Shown: positions 52,932 through 64,000 of the stretch, in pieces
Numbering within the stretch: the stretch's first letter is position 1
Layout of the letters: every line of letters starts with the position of its first letter
DNA from: Tetradesmus obliquus
Lineage: Eukaryota > Chlorophyta > Chlorophyceae > Sphaeropleales > Scenedesmaceae
Length of the DNA: 64,000 nt
NCBI GenBank assembly: GCA_030272155.1
Contig: CP126199.1
Coordinates: 2,833,501 to 2,897,500, forward strand
Direction: 5' to 3'
The notes under the pieces: generated by a model
Database searches by the model: none
Told to the model about the DNA's origin: nothing
What the model saw: only the letters and a program-made list of their open reading frames with translations
Made by a program: the position numbers and the translations under genes

Positions 52932-54682
52932 ATGCAGTTCTGCAGAGCCCATTGCTTGCAACGCGGCGGCTTGCGGACGCAGAGCGGCAGCAGCAGCAGG
53001 CAGCTTGCTCTTCCTATGGCTGCTGCTGGTCCTGCAGGCAATGTGCCTGGCCAGCAGCCTGTCATCCTGCTGGATATCATGGATACAATTGTATCAGATC
53101 CGTTTTTCGAGCACATGCCTCGCTTCTTCAACCTCACGTTCAAGGTGAGGCACGACGGCTGCGGGCCGCGCTACTGCTGCTGTTGCTGTTGCTGCTGTGC
53201 TCAGCACGCCAGATCACTGCTGTACAGCCTCTGTCACTCACACGTTCTGCTTCTCTTTCTTGCCTTATCATTGCTTTGCACAGGAGCTGCTGGCCGCCAA
53301 GCACCCCACTGCCTGGGTGGAGTTTGAAAACGACCATATCACCCAGCAGCAGCTGTTCGACAAGTTCTTCGCAGATGGGCGGCAGTTTGACGGCCAAGCC
53401 CTGATCGAGCACATGGTGAGGCACCTTCAAGCCCACAGCACACAGTGTAGTAGTACACGTGCAGCCCACATGCTTGTGAGCGCACATATGACCTGCTGCA
53501 TCCACCAACCCAAGCAGCAGTGAGAGAGCTTGCAGCTGGTTGAGGCCAGGGTGACAGCTGAGCAGCTGTGCATGCAGCAGCCCTGCCTGCCTGTCCGACT
53601 GAGTGTCGTACTCACTGCTGCTAGGTTGAACACTACAGGTACATTGATGGCATGCCGGAGCTACTCCAGAGACTCAAGCAGGCAGGCTACACAATGCACG
53701 CCATGAGCAACTACCCCATGTGGTGAGCTTCTTTCAGAACGCCAGCACAGCAGCAGCAGTATGGATACAGCAGGTTGTGCAGGGTGAAAGTGCCGTTGTT
53801 AATTTAGAACTTGGCTTGCCCATGCAAACACCCAGTAATGTTGCGCAGCTTTAAAGCTCAAGATGTACTTGCTGCTGCTGCTGCTGCTGCTGCTGCCCCT
53901 GCAGGTACAAGCTCATTGAGCAGAAGCTGCAGCTCTCCCAGTACCTTGACTGGACCTTCGTGTCATGCACAGGGCCAATGCGGGTGAGTGCTTCGGCAGC
54001 AGCGTGGTGTGGTGTTGATGGGTGTACGCATTGCCCCAAAATGCATCTGCTGCGTCTTCAAAATGAGCACTGCATTGGATGCTTTTGTTACTGAGCATGT
54101 CGCACTGTGCAGCAGCTTGGTTTGGTTCTGCAGTATCGTTCATGGTTCTAGTTGTTTTTGCTTGCACTGGTGTTGGGTGGCTGCTGCGGCGTGTGTATGT
54201 TGGTTGCGTCCTGGAGGGCGGTGATGATATTCTAGACTTTGAGGTGCTTCAACGGATCAATTGCAGTACCGACAATGAAAAGATACAGAATGCATGAACG
54301 CTTGGCTTCTGAGCCCTCCATTGTGCTGTTGTGTGTCTGGTGGTGTGTACCATGGGGTGCCCTCCTTTGGTTGTGCTATCACACATGTTGCAGATGTTGG
54401 TACGCCTGCAAAATCTGCTTCTTGTATGGAGCCTGCTGCACCTGTTGCCTGACACTTATACTATTGATGCTGCTGCTGTGTCTGCAGGGGCTACGCAAGC
54501 CTGCGCCAGCTGCCTTTGAGGCTGTGACATCGCACCTACAGCTGCCGCCACAGCAGCTGGTGTTTGTTGATGACCGGCAGCCAAACGTTGATGCAGCAGC
54601 GCAGGCAGGCATGGCTGCAGTGCTGTTCACAGGCACAGATGCACTGGAGCAGCGGCTGCAGCAGCTGGGGCTGGAGTTCTGA
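52932..54682 (+). CDS. FHY1: HAD hydrolase, plastid FMN hydrolase (FHY1)-like
   Basis: Exons 52932-53144, 53284-53415, 53625-53722, 53905-53983 and 54488-54682 (TGA) join in phase, 238 residues. Residues 1-38 form a transit-like leader (Arg/Ser, then AAAGPAGNVPG). HAD motifs: motif I PVILLDIMDTIV (D48, D51), motif II MSNYPMWY, the basic residue of motif III in RKPAP (K178), motif IV VFVDDRQPNV (D202, D203). The order DIMDTIVSDPFFE, HITQQQLFDKFFADGR, YIDGMPELLQRLKQAGY, LSQYLDWTFVSC agrees with the plant plastid FMN hydrolase FHY1. That enzyme removes phosphate from FMN to give riboflavin. Motif I has D-x-x-D spacing rather than the textbook D-x-D. The ATG is the first in frame after an upstream non-ATG stretch. 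Exon 3 starts at tgctag|GTTGAACACTAC, not at the later tacag. Confidence 0.88.
53870..53904 (+). repeat. CTG tract at the 3' splice site of FHY1-like intron 3
   Basis: About eight CTG units and a short CCCCTG precede the acceptor CAG at 53902-53904. Confidence 0.85.
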
Positions 54683-56019
54683 CAAGCAGTCAAGCTCGGT
54701 GGTTTAGGAATGGAACACTTGATTGAAAGCGATGCACAGCGCCTGCTGTCATATGTGGCTTGCCTTGCGCTGGTCAAGCATGTAATGTGTGACTGATGTA
54801 TGTACCATGCTGTGTTTTGTACTCTCAGATTTTCGGTGCTTGAAGGTGTTGGACAGATGTTCTCTAGAGCATCACCTGCATTCTGGTCATACAAGAAAGC
54901 AGGTGATTGTGTTCTTGTAGGGAGTGCTGCAACTTGACAGCACATTGTTACATGGACAGCACTTGCACAAGTTTGCCGTATTGCACAGAAGGTATCAGCC
55001 AGCAATATGCGTATTGTTATTACACAAGCATGCATGTGGTTGGTTATTTGCACAGTCAAGGCCCCTGTGCGTATGCAGCAATGGCACAGCAGCTCCACCA
55101 GCGCGTGCAGCTGGGCGTGCTGCAGGTGCGTTGTGCCTCACGGGCTGGGCTGAGCCTGCGTGTGCAGCCTGTTGCTGGCACTTGCTGTGTTGCTTGGCAA
55201 ACGTTAAGCGGCGCGGAGGCCCAGCATTTAGTTGGTGTGCTGTGACCAGGCAAGCAGTCGCCTGGTACAGACAACGTGTGCGGCCTCGCAAGCTGGCACG
55301 GCACTGCAAGAGCACTATTGCAGCTGCTCTGGTCTTCAGCTTTCAGTCACATATGTAAGGTGGTGCTTGATTGCATGCAATATTTGCGTGGGATTCATCC
55401 CTGTGGGCGTTGTTCAGCACGGTGTCACTGGTGCTGGAGCGTGGCAGGACGCAGCTTTTTCACTGTGAGCAACCACCTAGGTACTTGTCACACAAAGTTG
55501 TAACCTTGCTCTATGCTGCATTTTGATGCTGCAATCCTTGCTGCAATGTGTGTAGAATTCCTCATGTTATCAACACCTCGCAGAGGCACTGGTACTGAAG
55601 CCGCTGCTTGGGCTGCAGTGTCAGTATAAGCTACAATAAGTGGCCCCTGGAGATATGTGCCAGCATGATCTGTGTGTTACGTTGTGTATAAACAACGGGA
55701 CCAGAGCCCGTTTCCAAACCATTGGCAGCCGCTACAGCCCAATCAACCTTCGACGGCCCTTCCCCATGGCTGCAGTTGCCTGCCACAACATTACATCACC
55801 TGAGGCTACCACACAGCACTGCAGGCTGTGTACTGGAAACATGCCTCCATCACAGCATGACAGCCAGGCAGTTCCGCCGTCTATCATGTAGTGGCGCAAG
55901 CCCACAACACAGCAACGGCCGACTGCACACACCCAGCTTTTGTTCAACAGTCAAGCCACGTGGCTTGTGCACATCATCACAGGTATGTGCTGTTATCCCA
56001 ACATGTACAGCTCTGGTGG
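54683..56019. other. Intergenic region
   Basis: No supported gene. An exon-like piece at 55078-55125 (tatgcag|CA-ATG, MAQQLHQRVQLGVLQ, gtgcgt) has no partner exons and is not called. Confidence 0.5.
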
Positions 56020-56536
56020 CTACTTCTGGCCCATGGCAGCCTCCGCCTTCCTTGCCTCTGCGGCGGCTTTTGCCTGGGCCAACAAAACCCAGGCCTGCAG
56101 CAGCAGCGTAAGGACTTTTGTGAGCATCTGGTCCAGAAATCCAAAGGGTGGGCGAGAGGCTCCAGCATTCGTTAGTCACTGCAGGGCTCTAGAACCCGCA
56201 GTGTCCAGGACAACAGCTCATGCACACACGCTGCACATGAGACCGATACACTGTGTGTGCTGCCGAGCAGCAGCGGCTGCTGCGCAGCAGGGTTTGCTGG
56301 CCACTGGCACATGACACAGCCAGGTAGCTGCACCCAGACCAGCGCACCTGCTCACGCTTGACGAGCAGTTCTTCGATCTGCTTGTCCAGCTGAGCATCAT
56401 GCCGCGCTGCTGCCTCTACGGCTGCAACCAGGCGCAGGTTCAGCCTGTCCATGCTGGCTATGGCCTCCCTGGCCGCCACCTCCGACAGGCGCCGTGGCAG
56501 CCCGAATCTATCACCAACATCCCTTGGAGCCACCAT
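56020..56536 (-). CDS. Small helical/coiled-coil protein, 87 residues
   Basis: Two exons, 56536-56348 and 56094-56020 (TAG), joined in phase 0 by donor CAG|gtgcgc and acceptor ctgctgcag. The product starts MVAPRDVGDRFGLPRRLSEV and continues as one long amphipathic helix (IASMDRLNLRLVAAVEAAAR, DKQIEELLVKREQ, then AWVLLAQAKAAAEARKAEAA). It ends MGQK. The second exon is short but its helical, Ala/Lys/Glu-rich reading matches the first, which is the main reason to accept it. There is no transmembrane segment or signal. The family is not recognised; a small subunit or assembly factor is one possibility. The ATG chosen is the first in the open frame; an upstream exon cannot be excluded. Confidence 0.55.
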
Positions 56537-59232
56537 TAGCGCACAGCAGCTGGCGGTTTGTGGATCTGATCAGCTGCTTGAAGCTGGTGGTGTCAGTGTC
56601 AACTGCTCGGAAACTGCCGATGAACCTTATCAGGCAATTTGTGTGGTTTGTTGGAAACTACAATAGCCACAACCCATCAGGGCATTTTAATGATCCAGAG
56701 TTGCAGGCGAACCTCAGCGTTGCCGGTGCATCAGTGTTACGAAACACGCCCAAGGTTGTTTTTTGTTCAAACGACTCGCCCCCCCCCCCCCTTTCATATT
56801 GGCGTCTATAACACTCTAAGCTTTCGAATAATCTCACTCATTATTGGCTTAACAAAAGCCGCTGTTGTCCTGGTTGTCGAGGGCTGTAGTGCTGGCAAGA
56901 GACAGAACCAGCTGGACCCCCTCATGGTTAGGGCCTGACCTGTACGCCGGACGTAGGCTAGCTGCAGCTGGGATCGGTCACCCCTTTCACCAAACAAACG
57001 GAAAAGATGATCCCGTGCCAATCATAAGTGCATCAGACGCAGGTATGATCACCAGCCTGACTGCCGTATCCAGCTGTTGCTGCCGCAGCAGCTTTTGCAG
57101 ACACCTGCAAGCTGCGGCAGCACTGCCACAACACCATGCCAGCTGCTAGCGGCCATGGCTAACGCTTAGACGTTGTTTTGAGCTGCTGCTGAATGAAACA
57201 CAACCCACTCCAGTGTGCTGGTGCAGCAAGGGATGCCACAGTGGTGTGCCTACTTCTGGTGTGTAGGTCTGTTTACTGCTTTTCCGCTGTGAGCATCCTC
57301 ACACCTCCGTGCTATTTACAGACTTACTTTACGTAATGCTTAATCATTTTATAGCAAATTTGAAGCCGGAGGTGCTACTCGCATTGAACTAGAATTCACG
57401 GCGTCGCTGCTGACCATTGAAATCCCGCTTGTATTGACGCCCATTTGCTGCTTGCGGAGCACGAAAATTCGTAAATCACATACTAATGTTGTTTATAGAC
57501 GTGCGGTGCCCTGTCTCACAGCTGCGTCCCAGGTGCTTGCTGACAGCAGCACTGCTGAGTGAACACAATTGTGTTCTTGCTTGCAAGCCTGTCTGGTGCC
57601 AGGATGCCCTGCAAGCACAGGCAGCATGGACCACTGGCGTTCACTTACTGCCTTACAGGAGCGCAGTGAATATGGTTGATTGCCAAGAACAGCCAGTGAC
57701 AGCAATGCTGAGCAAGGGAGCTGGACACTGGGGGAGCTGGATGACGCTTGGCTTGGGTGACGTTACATGTCTGTAGGCAGCGGCTGCTCGATTGTCATGC
57801 TGTTGGTTGCTGCCTATGCGGCTATTAAATAGGTGCTTCAGACTGGTAAAGGAGGGCCGGGGAGTTTCATTGGGGTGTCATTGGACTGGTGGCGGCAAGG
57901 TAAAGAGTCAAATAGCCCCATTCCATACGTCTGGGTCGCTACACTCAAGCTTGTGCGCCATTGCTTTTCCCTCATCGTCATTGTCACGGTGTTACCATAC
58001 AAACATGTCCGCAGGTGTGCGCAATGCATGCGCATCTGGTCAACAAAACAAGCCAATACTTTGCAAAGTATTCCAATTGGAACCGCGCATCCCATATCTA
58101 GACGACGCCAAGCTGGCACATCAGCGCTTCATCTGTAGACGAACAACAAGCAAGAGCAAATATCCCCGCCATTCTTCATTTGAGATCAGCATATGCAGCA
58201 CTTGTACATCTACTGGAGCTTTAGTACCGGTCACTTCCACCTGTCAACAATTTGAGAAAGCACAACACATATGTGTAGATGCATCTACTGCAGGCTCTAC
58301 TGCATCCCTGAAACCCGCATACGATGCACAACAGACTGCAAACACCAGCATTTGATCATCAATGGCGCTGCACAGGTCACAACACAACGCGTATTTGCAC
58401 ATGCACAGATCTTTCAAGCACTAACCACCAGCTGGCTCGGATACTTGTTGTTGACATCCACACAAGCGAACAAATGAAAGTGTTGACATCAACGCTGATG
58501 CACTGGACGCAAACAGTCCCCTTGGGCAGCCAGTTGCCAAGGGGCCCGGCATCGGAGTCCATTAGCAGCTTATCTTAGGGATTCGTGTGTCAACGCGTAG
58601 TAGGATGGGAATGAGTTCTTACGATAGAGCTCTCAGGCCTAGGCCTGTCCTTGTCCTTCTCTAATTTACGCACGGAAGAGCATAGGCTCAAGCAGGCTTG
58701 CCTGCCTCCGAAGCGTAGGACTTGTAACTTGTAACGCAAACAGTCCACTAGCTGACTCGCAGGAGCACCACTGCTGGCATCGTCTGAATCAAGCGGCTTG
58801 CCATTTCAAGCACCAAGCTTTGTTTGCTGAAGCCCCCCACTGCAGGCTCTGCTACCTGAATGAAGATCCACGACACAACTCATCAAAAAACACCGACGCT
58901 GATGTACTGCACACAGGCAGTCTCGTGAACCCAGTGTCCGGGCTCATTCTGCTGCTCTGCTGTAGCATACAGACAATGCAGTTGTATTCGCACGCATTGT
59001 AGACCCGCAAACCCAAGGCACAACTACTGCCTGCATACATGTTACACGCATCGCTTAATGTGTAAGCTGCCCGGCGCTTATGCCGCACCATCTGGAAGCA
59101 GGCACACCATGATGTCCTCGCCAACTACCGGCCCCCAGCTGCTGCTCAAAGATCCAGCAACATCACCCCTGCCACGCTCTGAACTTGATGAACCTGATGC
59201 CTGCTGCTGCTTCATCTACGCATCCTTCGCCT
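56537..59232. other. AT-richer gene-poor region
   Basis: 2.7 kb with lower GC, a run of 13-14 C at about 56780-56793, and only short chance frames (the longest, 57792-58355, has no coding character I can see). There are no transposon proteins or terminal repeats that I recognise. Confidence 0.5.
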
Positions 59233-60616
59233 CTACCAGGGCGTTGATGCGCGCCATCCTTTCTGCCGCATGAAGCAGCAGCAGTAGCAGCGGGAGCAGC
59301 AGCAGCGATACAACGCAAGTAAGCATATGCGTCACAAGCGCCGCAGAGGGAAGGCCGAAAGCATGCTTGCAGCCTCTCCACAGGTAGCTGTACATCGCAA
59401 GGCAAGGCGTCGTTGTTGTGGCCTGAATGCTTATTGCTGCTGTTGAAGCACGGCAGCAACCATCGGCCAGACATGCTCTAGAAGCTGCAACACCCAGATT
59501 AAACGCTCACACAGCAGCACATGCTGCATGCATTAAGGTGCTGACAGCAGAAGGCACTGCTAGCCATCTGCACATGACACTGCCTTTCAACTGCAATAAT
59601 ACCCAAGCCGGCGCACCTGCTGCCGTTCATTGCGCAGCTTCTCAACGCGCTCTGCCCGCTGCATCCTCCGCTCCTGCTGCTCCCCTGTGATGACCAGCAG
59701 GGTCTCGATCATCTCAAAGCCGCGCCGCATGCCCTCCTGCAGCGCCTCGGGGATCGGCTCGGGGCCGCCCTCAGCTGCTGGCTTGGGAGGCTTCAAGGGG
59801 CTGTCCTCTGGGAACAGTGGCAGCCCATCCTCATCGTACGTGTACTCGTCGTAAGATGGGGCAGTCTGCGCAGATGGGGCAGTCTGCGTGGCCTCTGAGC
59901 GGTCACCCTCCAGGCCGTCTGGTGAAAGGCGGCCGGCCAGCGCCTGCAGGCGGCACGACCTGCTGCAGCACATCAGGCAGTGTACAGCAGCAAATGCAAG
60001 AACATTGTGGCACATGCTTAGCGCTAAGCTAACAGTACGATCTGTGCGCAGCAGCAACAGCAGCAGCACCAGCACCAGCACCAGCGACGGCGGCAGCAGC
60101 AGTGGCGGCAGCAGCATCATGCCAAACAAATGGAACAAAGCAAACCCCCCAGCTTCAAAGGTTCAGCAGATGCATGTAGAGCAGGATGACATCAAGGACC
60201 GCCTGTTGGTGTCAACTTCTGCACACTGTGATCCAGCTTATCTGCAATAGTTTAATTGATTGAGGTGTGCAGAGCACAGGTAACAGTTATAACGTTACTG
60301 GTTTGCTGAACGCATTGCTGCAATCAACTTGCACCCTGCCAACCTGGCAACTGTCAGTGCAGCTCACCCCCTTGCTCGATGAGCTGCAGCCGCTGCACAG
60401 GACCTTTTCCACCAGCTCATCGGCATACCGCCCCGTCTGCTGCTGGTGCTTGGGGAAGAATAGCCGCTTGGAGCGAATGCCCAGCAGCAGCATGTGGGCC
60501 AGCGTCGCTGTCACAAACTCTGGCGGTGCTGGAGGCTGCAGTGCAGGTGCCTGGGGCAGCTGGCCATGGCCGCCCACATCATGATTGCCACCGCCGCCGC
60601 TGTCGCTGCTGCTGGC

Positions 60617-60657
<41 letters not shown>

Positions 60658-61851
60658 CGCTGATCTTCAACTCATACTGCAGCCTGCGCACCAGCTGGTC
60701 CATGTCGCTGCTGTTGCGCAGCGGGCCGTTGCCACCTGTCGCTGCAGTGGCAGCAGCAAGCCAAGCAGGGCCGCCGCCTGCTGTGACTGCTGGCTGTGCC
60801 GCTGCTGCCCCCAGGTCGACTGGCCTGGCAGTTGCTGCGCTGAGCTCACCCGCCTTGTGCATGAAGCTGCATGGAAGAAGGAAGCATGGCAGGTGGAGCA
60901 AAGATTGTTGGCCAGCTCTGTTGTATATAAGCAAGTTCTGCGATATTGCAGGCGCTAAGCATTCTCAGCAGGCTAGGCACAGCCGACATATGCTGCACAT
61001 GTGTAAGGACTCCTTGCTGGCGCTTGCCATGGCAACCTACAAGTTGTGATGCGATAGCAATGAAGCAAGCCATGCCAAGTGGTGACACAATGCGACAGCA
61101 GGATTGTGGCGCTTGCAGGCACCTTGCGACGATGATACAGCTGACAGCTGCTGCGCTGCATTCCCTGGCCAGCTCCTGCTGTTGTCAGCTACCCAAACAA
61201 TCCTCCACTCCTGCGTGCTGTCACATAGAAAGTTACCCTGCCGAATGCTGCAGGCTTCAACCAAAGTTGCTGCTCACAGCTGTGCTGTATCACCACACAC
61301 AAGCTGCTGAAGCACCCACAGCACCACACCATACATGCAGCTCTTGCACAACAAGCCGTGCCGGACCTGTTACTGAGCAGCTCACCTCACAAACAGGTGC
61401 ATTGCAGCCACGTCCAGCTCCGGGAACAGCCGCCGCAGGATGTAGGAGGCAGCCAGAGGGTGGTAGTATGTGAGGCCTGTGGCCTTGCTCTGTATGAACT
61501 TGGGCTGCGTGTTGCCGGACAGGCTGCCCCACAGCTCCTTGAACTCCAGGCTCTTCAGCATGCGCGTCAGCTCCGTGATTGCGCTTGGAATGCTGACACC
61601 TTGCATGGCCAGGCGCGTGAAGCCATCCGGCAGCACGTACGCGTACATGGACAGCTTGACGGGCTGGGGCTTACCGGTTACAGGGTGCAGGCCCTCAACG
61701 CGGAACACCACGCCGCTGAATTCTGTAGAATCAGAAGACAGCTGCCACTGCTTCTTCGTCAACTGCAGCTGTCTGCTGCAGTGCACAGTCAGCTGCAGGA
61801 AATGCAGCAGCAAAAGCTGCGGCCATGTCACTCTCGAATGAGCCGTCCACG

Positions 61852-61902
<51 letters not shown>

Positions 61903-62300
61903 GCGCTGGTGGAGCCGCTTGCAGATGCTGACTGGACCTGCGGGGTTGGCCGGTCGCCATGCTGCTACAATGCCGGCCTAGCTGCTAATACTGATGCTTT
62001 GCTAGAGGTGGCAGCAGAGTAACTGCTAGCAGAGACAGCAGCAGCAGCAGGAGCAGCAGCTGTCAACTGCTGCTGGCTGCCTGTTCCCTGTGTCTGGCCT
62101 GGCTCTAGTGGCACGTCTCCAGGTTTCACTACATCCATGCCAGGCAGTAGCCGTACAAACACAGATGCGCGCCGCCTCAGCTCGTGCCATACCAGGTAAA
62201 TGGCACCGATCAATAGAAAAGCACTGCCTTTGACCTGCACCGGGTGAGGTGGCAGTGCATGGACTTAAGTCTCCTCCTTTACGTTCAATTTCCTGTCCAT
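59233..62300 (-). CDS. Hypothetical N-terminally membrane-anchored protein
   Basis: Phase-consistent exons 61722-61386, 60866-60368 and 59943-59617 form the core. Upstream, 62234-61992 encodes a membrane anchor (VKGSAFLLIGAIYLVWHELR), and 61937-61832 a Ser/Ala tract ending VDGSFE. A six-codon first exon (62300-62283, MDRKLN) and a ten-codon last exon (59262-59233) are guesses. The core contains EFSGVVFRVEGLHPVTGKPQ, SMYAYVLPDGFTRLAMQGVS, FKELWGSLSGNTQPKF, YYHPLAASYILRRLFPELDV; then a poly-Ser stretch, FVTATLAHMLLLGIRSKRLF, and an acidic Pro-rich part (YDEYTYDEDGLPLFPEDSP) followed by a charged helix. I do not recognise the family. An in-frame TAG at 61967-61965 must be removed by a 54-nt intron (61991-61938) or the model is wrong there. 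It is divergent from the gene at 63093. Confidence 0.6.
60612..60655. repeat. CTG tract coding poly-Ser (hypothetical protein)
   Basis: About 12-13 units, read as AGC on the minus strand. Confidence 0.9.
61853..61902. repeat. CTG tract coding poly-Ala (hypothetical protein)
   Basis: About 16 units, read as GCA in the accepted frame or CAG in a competing frame. Confidence 0.9.
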
Positions 62301-63092
62301 TGCACTACTTGACTCAGCACAGCTGTCCCGCTCTCTGCTTTTTTTGACTTGCCGGCAATCAGGCCGGCGCCCCGCAGCGAGGGCAGTTGTCAGCAGTGTG
62401 GGTGGTTTACAACGGGAGTTCCGACATTGAACGTTTCACGCAACAAGATCTTCGACTGTCTGACGCTCGGCTCATCAACCAGGCCGCGTGGGCGTCGCTT
62501 GTGAGTCAATGTGACACGCCCAAGGTTTAGCCTGGCCTCTCAATTCAGCCGCCATGAACGGCAACCGCTTTAACTTGACCTATTGAAGAGCTCATTTACG
62601 TGTTTCACGCATTTGTGTGATGCTCTGGTGCGGTGGACGGTCCTGTTTCGCCAAACGGACGTCAGCTGGCTGTTCCATTCCTGAGACGTCTACTGATGAG
62701 CTCGGCTGCTCTGGCGTTTAGGAAATCACGCCATATAGTTCAGGTGAGGTCAGCTGTCCACCTTGTCTGATCGCTTTGCTGCACACAGTCCACAGCATGT
62801 GATTTGCAGCACTAGGCTGCCTGTGCTGTTGAGCCCTCAGCAGCTTAGGTGATCAAAGCGATTTGTGAGCATGTGTGCACAGGGACATGTCTGCTGATTA
62901 CGTCGCCGCAACACTGCTGATTGGGTCCTGTTCAAGCTGTTCTGAAGGGTGCATGCATGCCATGCCATGCCATCTGCTAGCAGCTGAACGCTCAGCTGCA
63001 GCGTCTTCAACCACAGTGCAGCACCTTTACCCGCCCTACTCACTGAAAGTCTCCGTGTCACCTCCTTGATGCCCCATGCTGCCCGCAGCGCA
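62301..63092. promoter_or_regulatory. Divergent promoter region
   Basis: About 790 bp between the minus-strand hypothetical gene and the + membrane protein. The part 62440-62760 is AT-richer. There are no named elements. A 5' exon of either gene could lie here: the + ATG at 63093 follows an acceptor-like gcccgcag. Confidence 0.4.
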
Positions 63093-63620
63093 ATGGCGGA
63101 AAATCCCTCTGCCATCATGGCCCGTGCGTATGAGCTGAACAACGTGAAGATTGATGGCCTGCACTTGCGCTGGGCGCGCTCGCTGACTGCTGCGGACAAT
63201 GTAGGCAGGGGCAATGTCTTTGAGCTGCTTGTTCCACGCTCTGCCGAGCACCAGAAGTCGATGCCAGGAGAGCAGAACACCATCATAATCTGGGTGTTAG
63301 ACAACGGCTATGCGCACTTCCATCTGGAGTCCTGCAAGCATGTGACCTCGCCGGACGAGCCCAACCTCACATGCAAGCACGTGAGCCTGAAAGACGAGAG
63401 CTACCTGAAGCACGCGTTCGACACCAAACGCTTCGACACGCTGCTGGAGGGCGTGGAGGCCCCCAAAGGCACACACTGGGGCTACAGGTCCAAGGAGGTG
63501 GCCATTGCCAAGGCCCGCAGTGCGGGCATGCTGTGGCTGGCGCTGCTCATCACTGTCTACACCATCACATGGGCGGCGCCGAGTGCCAACGCGCTGGCTT
63601 CCATCATGCTCTACAAGTAG
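63093..63620 (+). CDS. Membrane protein of unknown function
   Basis: Open from ATG 63093 to TAG 63618-63620, 175 residues. There is a soluble part with well-conserved-looking character (MAENPSAIMARAYELNNVKI, GNVFELLVPRSAEHQKS, IIIWVLDNGYAHFHLESCKH, DTKRFDTLLEGVEAPKGTHW, GYRSKEVAIAKARSAG). Then one C-terminal membrane segment (MLWLALLITVYTITWA). Codon usage is that of the other genes. The family is not recognised. The in-frame ATG at 63069 would add eight residues, but an acceptor-like site between the two favours 63093 as lying near the start of an exon. The stop overlaps a fair donor (AA|GTAGGT); if used, a phase-matched piece after 63870 would add about 40 residues ending at about 63981. 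Confidence 0.65.
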   Translation: MAENPSAIMARAYELNNVKIDGLHLRWARSLTAADNVGRGNVFELLVPRSAEHQKSMPGEQNTIIIWVLDNGYAHFHLESCKHVTSPDEPNLTCKHVSLKDESYLKHAFDTKRFDTLLEGVEAPKGTHWGYRSKEVAIAKARSAGMLWLALLITVYTITWAAPSANALASIMLYK

Positions 63621-64000
63621 GTGCTGTTTTCATGTATGTGCGCCAACACAGCGTAGTCGTTCAGTGTCAAACCCGTGGCATGGTGGCAGGGCGTAATCGG
63701 CATGCAGCAGCTACAGCAGATGTTGACATCAGGACAGAACTTTTGGCGAGTGTATGTGCCTCCTTGCTCATCAGCTGCGATCAAAGCGCAGAGCACTGCA
63801 CAGGTGCATTTGAGCAATGCACGACATGTATGCATAGTGGCTTGATGAATTATCGTTTGCTTGGCTGCAGTATAAGCAGCATTGTGCCACTGGGCTGTTG
63901 TATGGTGGGCACATGCTTTTCCTGCAAGCACAGGCCTCCAAGCAGTTCCACTGGTGGCCAGTGTGGATGTTACATGCGCTGATAACCACCTGGCTTGCTG
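63621..64000. other. 3' flank at the window end
   Basis: No independent gene. It may contain a last exon of the preceding gene (acceptor ggctgcag at about 63870). Confidence 0.4.

Noticed and set aside
55078-55125. Exon-like piece MAQQLHQRVQLGVLQ with donor
   Set aside because: It lacks partner exons; too short to call. It may be another exon fragment but I could not find its source.
56600-56820. AT-richer segment as a transposon remnant
   Set aside because: No terminal repeats, target duplications or transposase-like peptide could be seen.
57792-58355. 187-residue open frame in the AT-richer region
   Set aside because: No exon partners, no motif, and composition unlike the window's genes.
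58517-58544. Short inverted repeat CCCCTTGG...CCAAGGGG as a terminator
   Set aside because: Bacterial-type terminators are not expected in a nuclear genome, and there is no gene next to it.

Overview
The window is nuclear DNA of a eukaryote, most likely a chlorophycean green alga (a Sphaeropleales/Scenedesmus-like lineage is my inference). The evidence is intron-rich genes with GT-AG introns, GC-rich coding sequence, pervasive CTG/CAG triplet tracts that are translated as poly-Gln, poly-Ala or poly-Ser, and plastid-type proteins (a PsbP-domain protein, an FHY1-like FMN hydrolase, a conserved plastid protein). No bacterial operons, RNA genes, CRISPR arrays or recognisable transposon proteins were seen. 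Exon models below were built by hand from splice signals and reading-phase agreement.

Layout. 1-1734: 3' part of an unrecognised + gene. 3089-5029 and 7333-8831: tandem paralogues for small secreted 12-cysteine proteins. 10241-12999 (-): GNB1L/Asa1-type WD40 protein, divergent from 13399-15901 (+), a PsbP-domain protein. 16398-18299 (-): F-box-like/LRR protein with a frame break. 18719-24338 (-): SUV3 RNA helicase, divergent from 25221-26854 (+), an MPDU1-type PQ-loop protein. 29577-37351 (-): a giant repeat protein of about 2,400 residues, divergent from 37920-47121 (+), the CSB/ERCC6 SNF2 ATPase. 48932-51866 (-): conserved plastid protein, upstream exons unresolved, divergent from 52932-54682 (+), an FHY1-like HAD hydrolase. 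56020-56536 (-): a small helical protein. 59233-62300 (-): hypothetical membrane-anchored protein, divergent from 63093-63620 (+), a membrane protein. Divergent pairs dominate.

Two things stand out. First, many introns carry diverged direct copies of the neighbouring exon edge together with its splice site. I found 14 such 'exon-edge echoes' in five genes; each lies inside the adjacent intron and most would introduce a stop or frame change if used. Second, the 29.6-37.4 kb gene encodes a scaffold-like protein with 13 clear copies of a TPGxxLGxP..F core in two flavours, plus several RVxF-type motifs and one RFTI motif; I know of no described family with this layout.

Functionally the neighbourhood mixes genome or RNA maintenance (CSB, SUV3, GNB1L), plastid proteins, ER glycosylation (MPDU1) and extracellular proteins. 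No shared pathway is evident, as expected for eukaryotic gene order.
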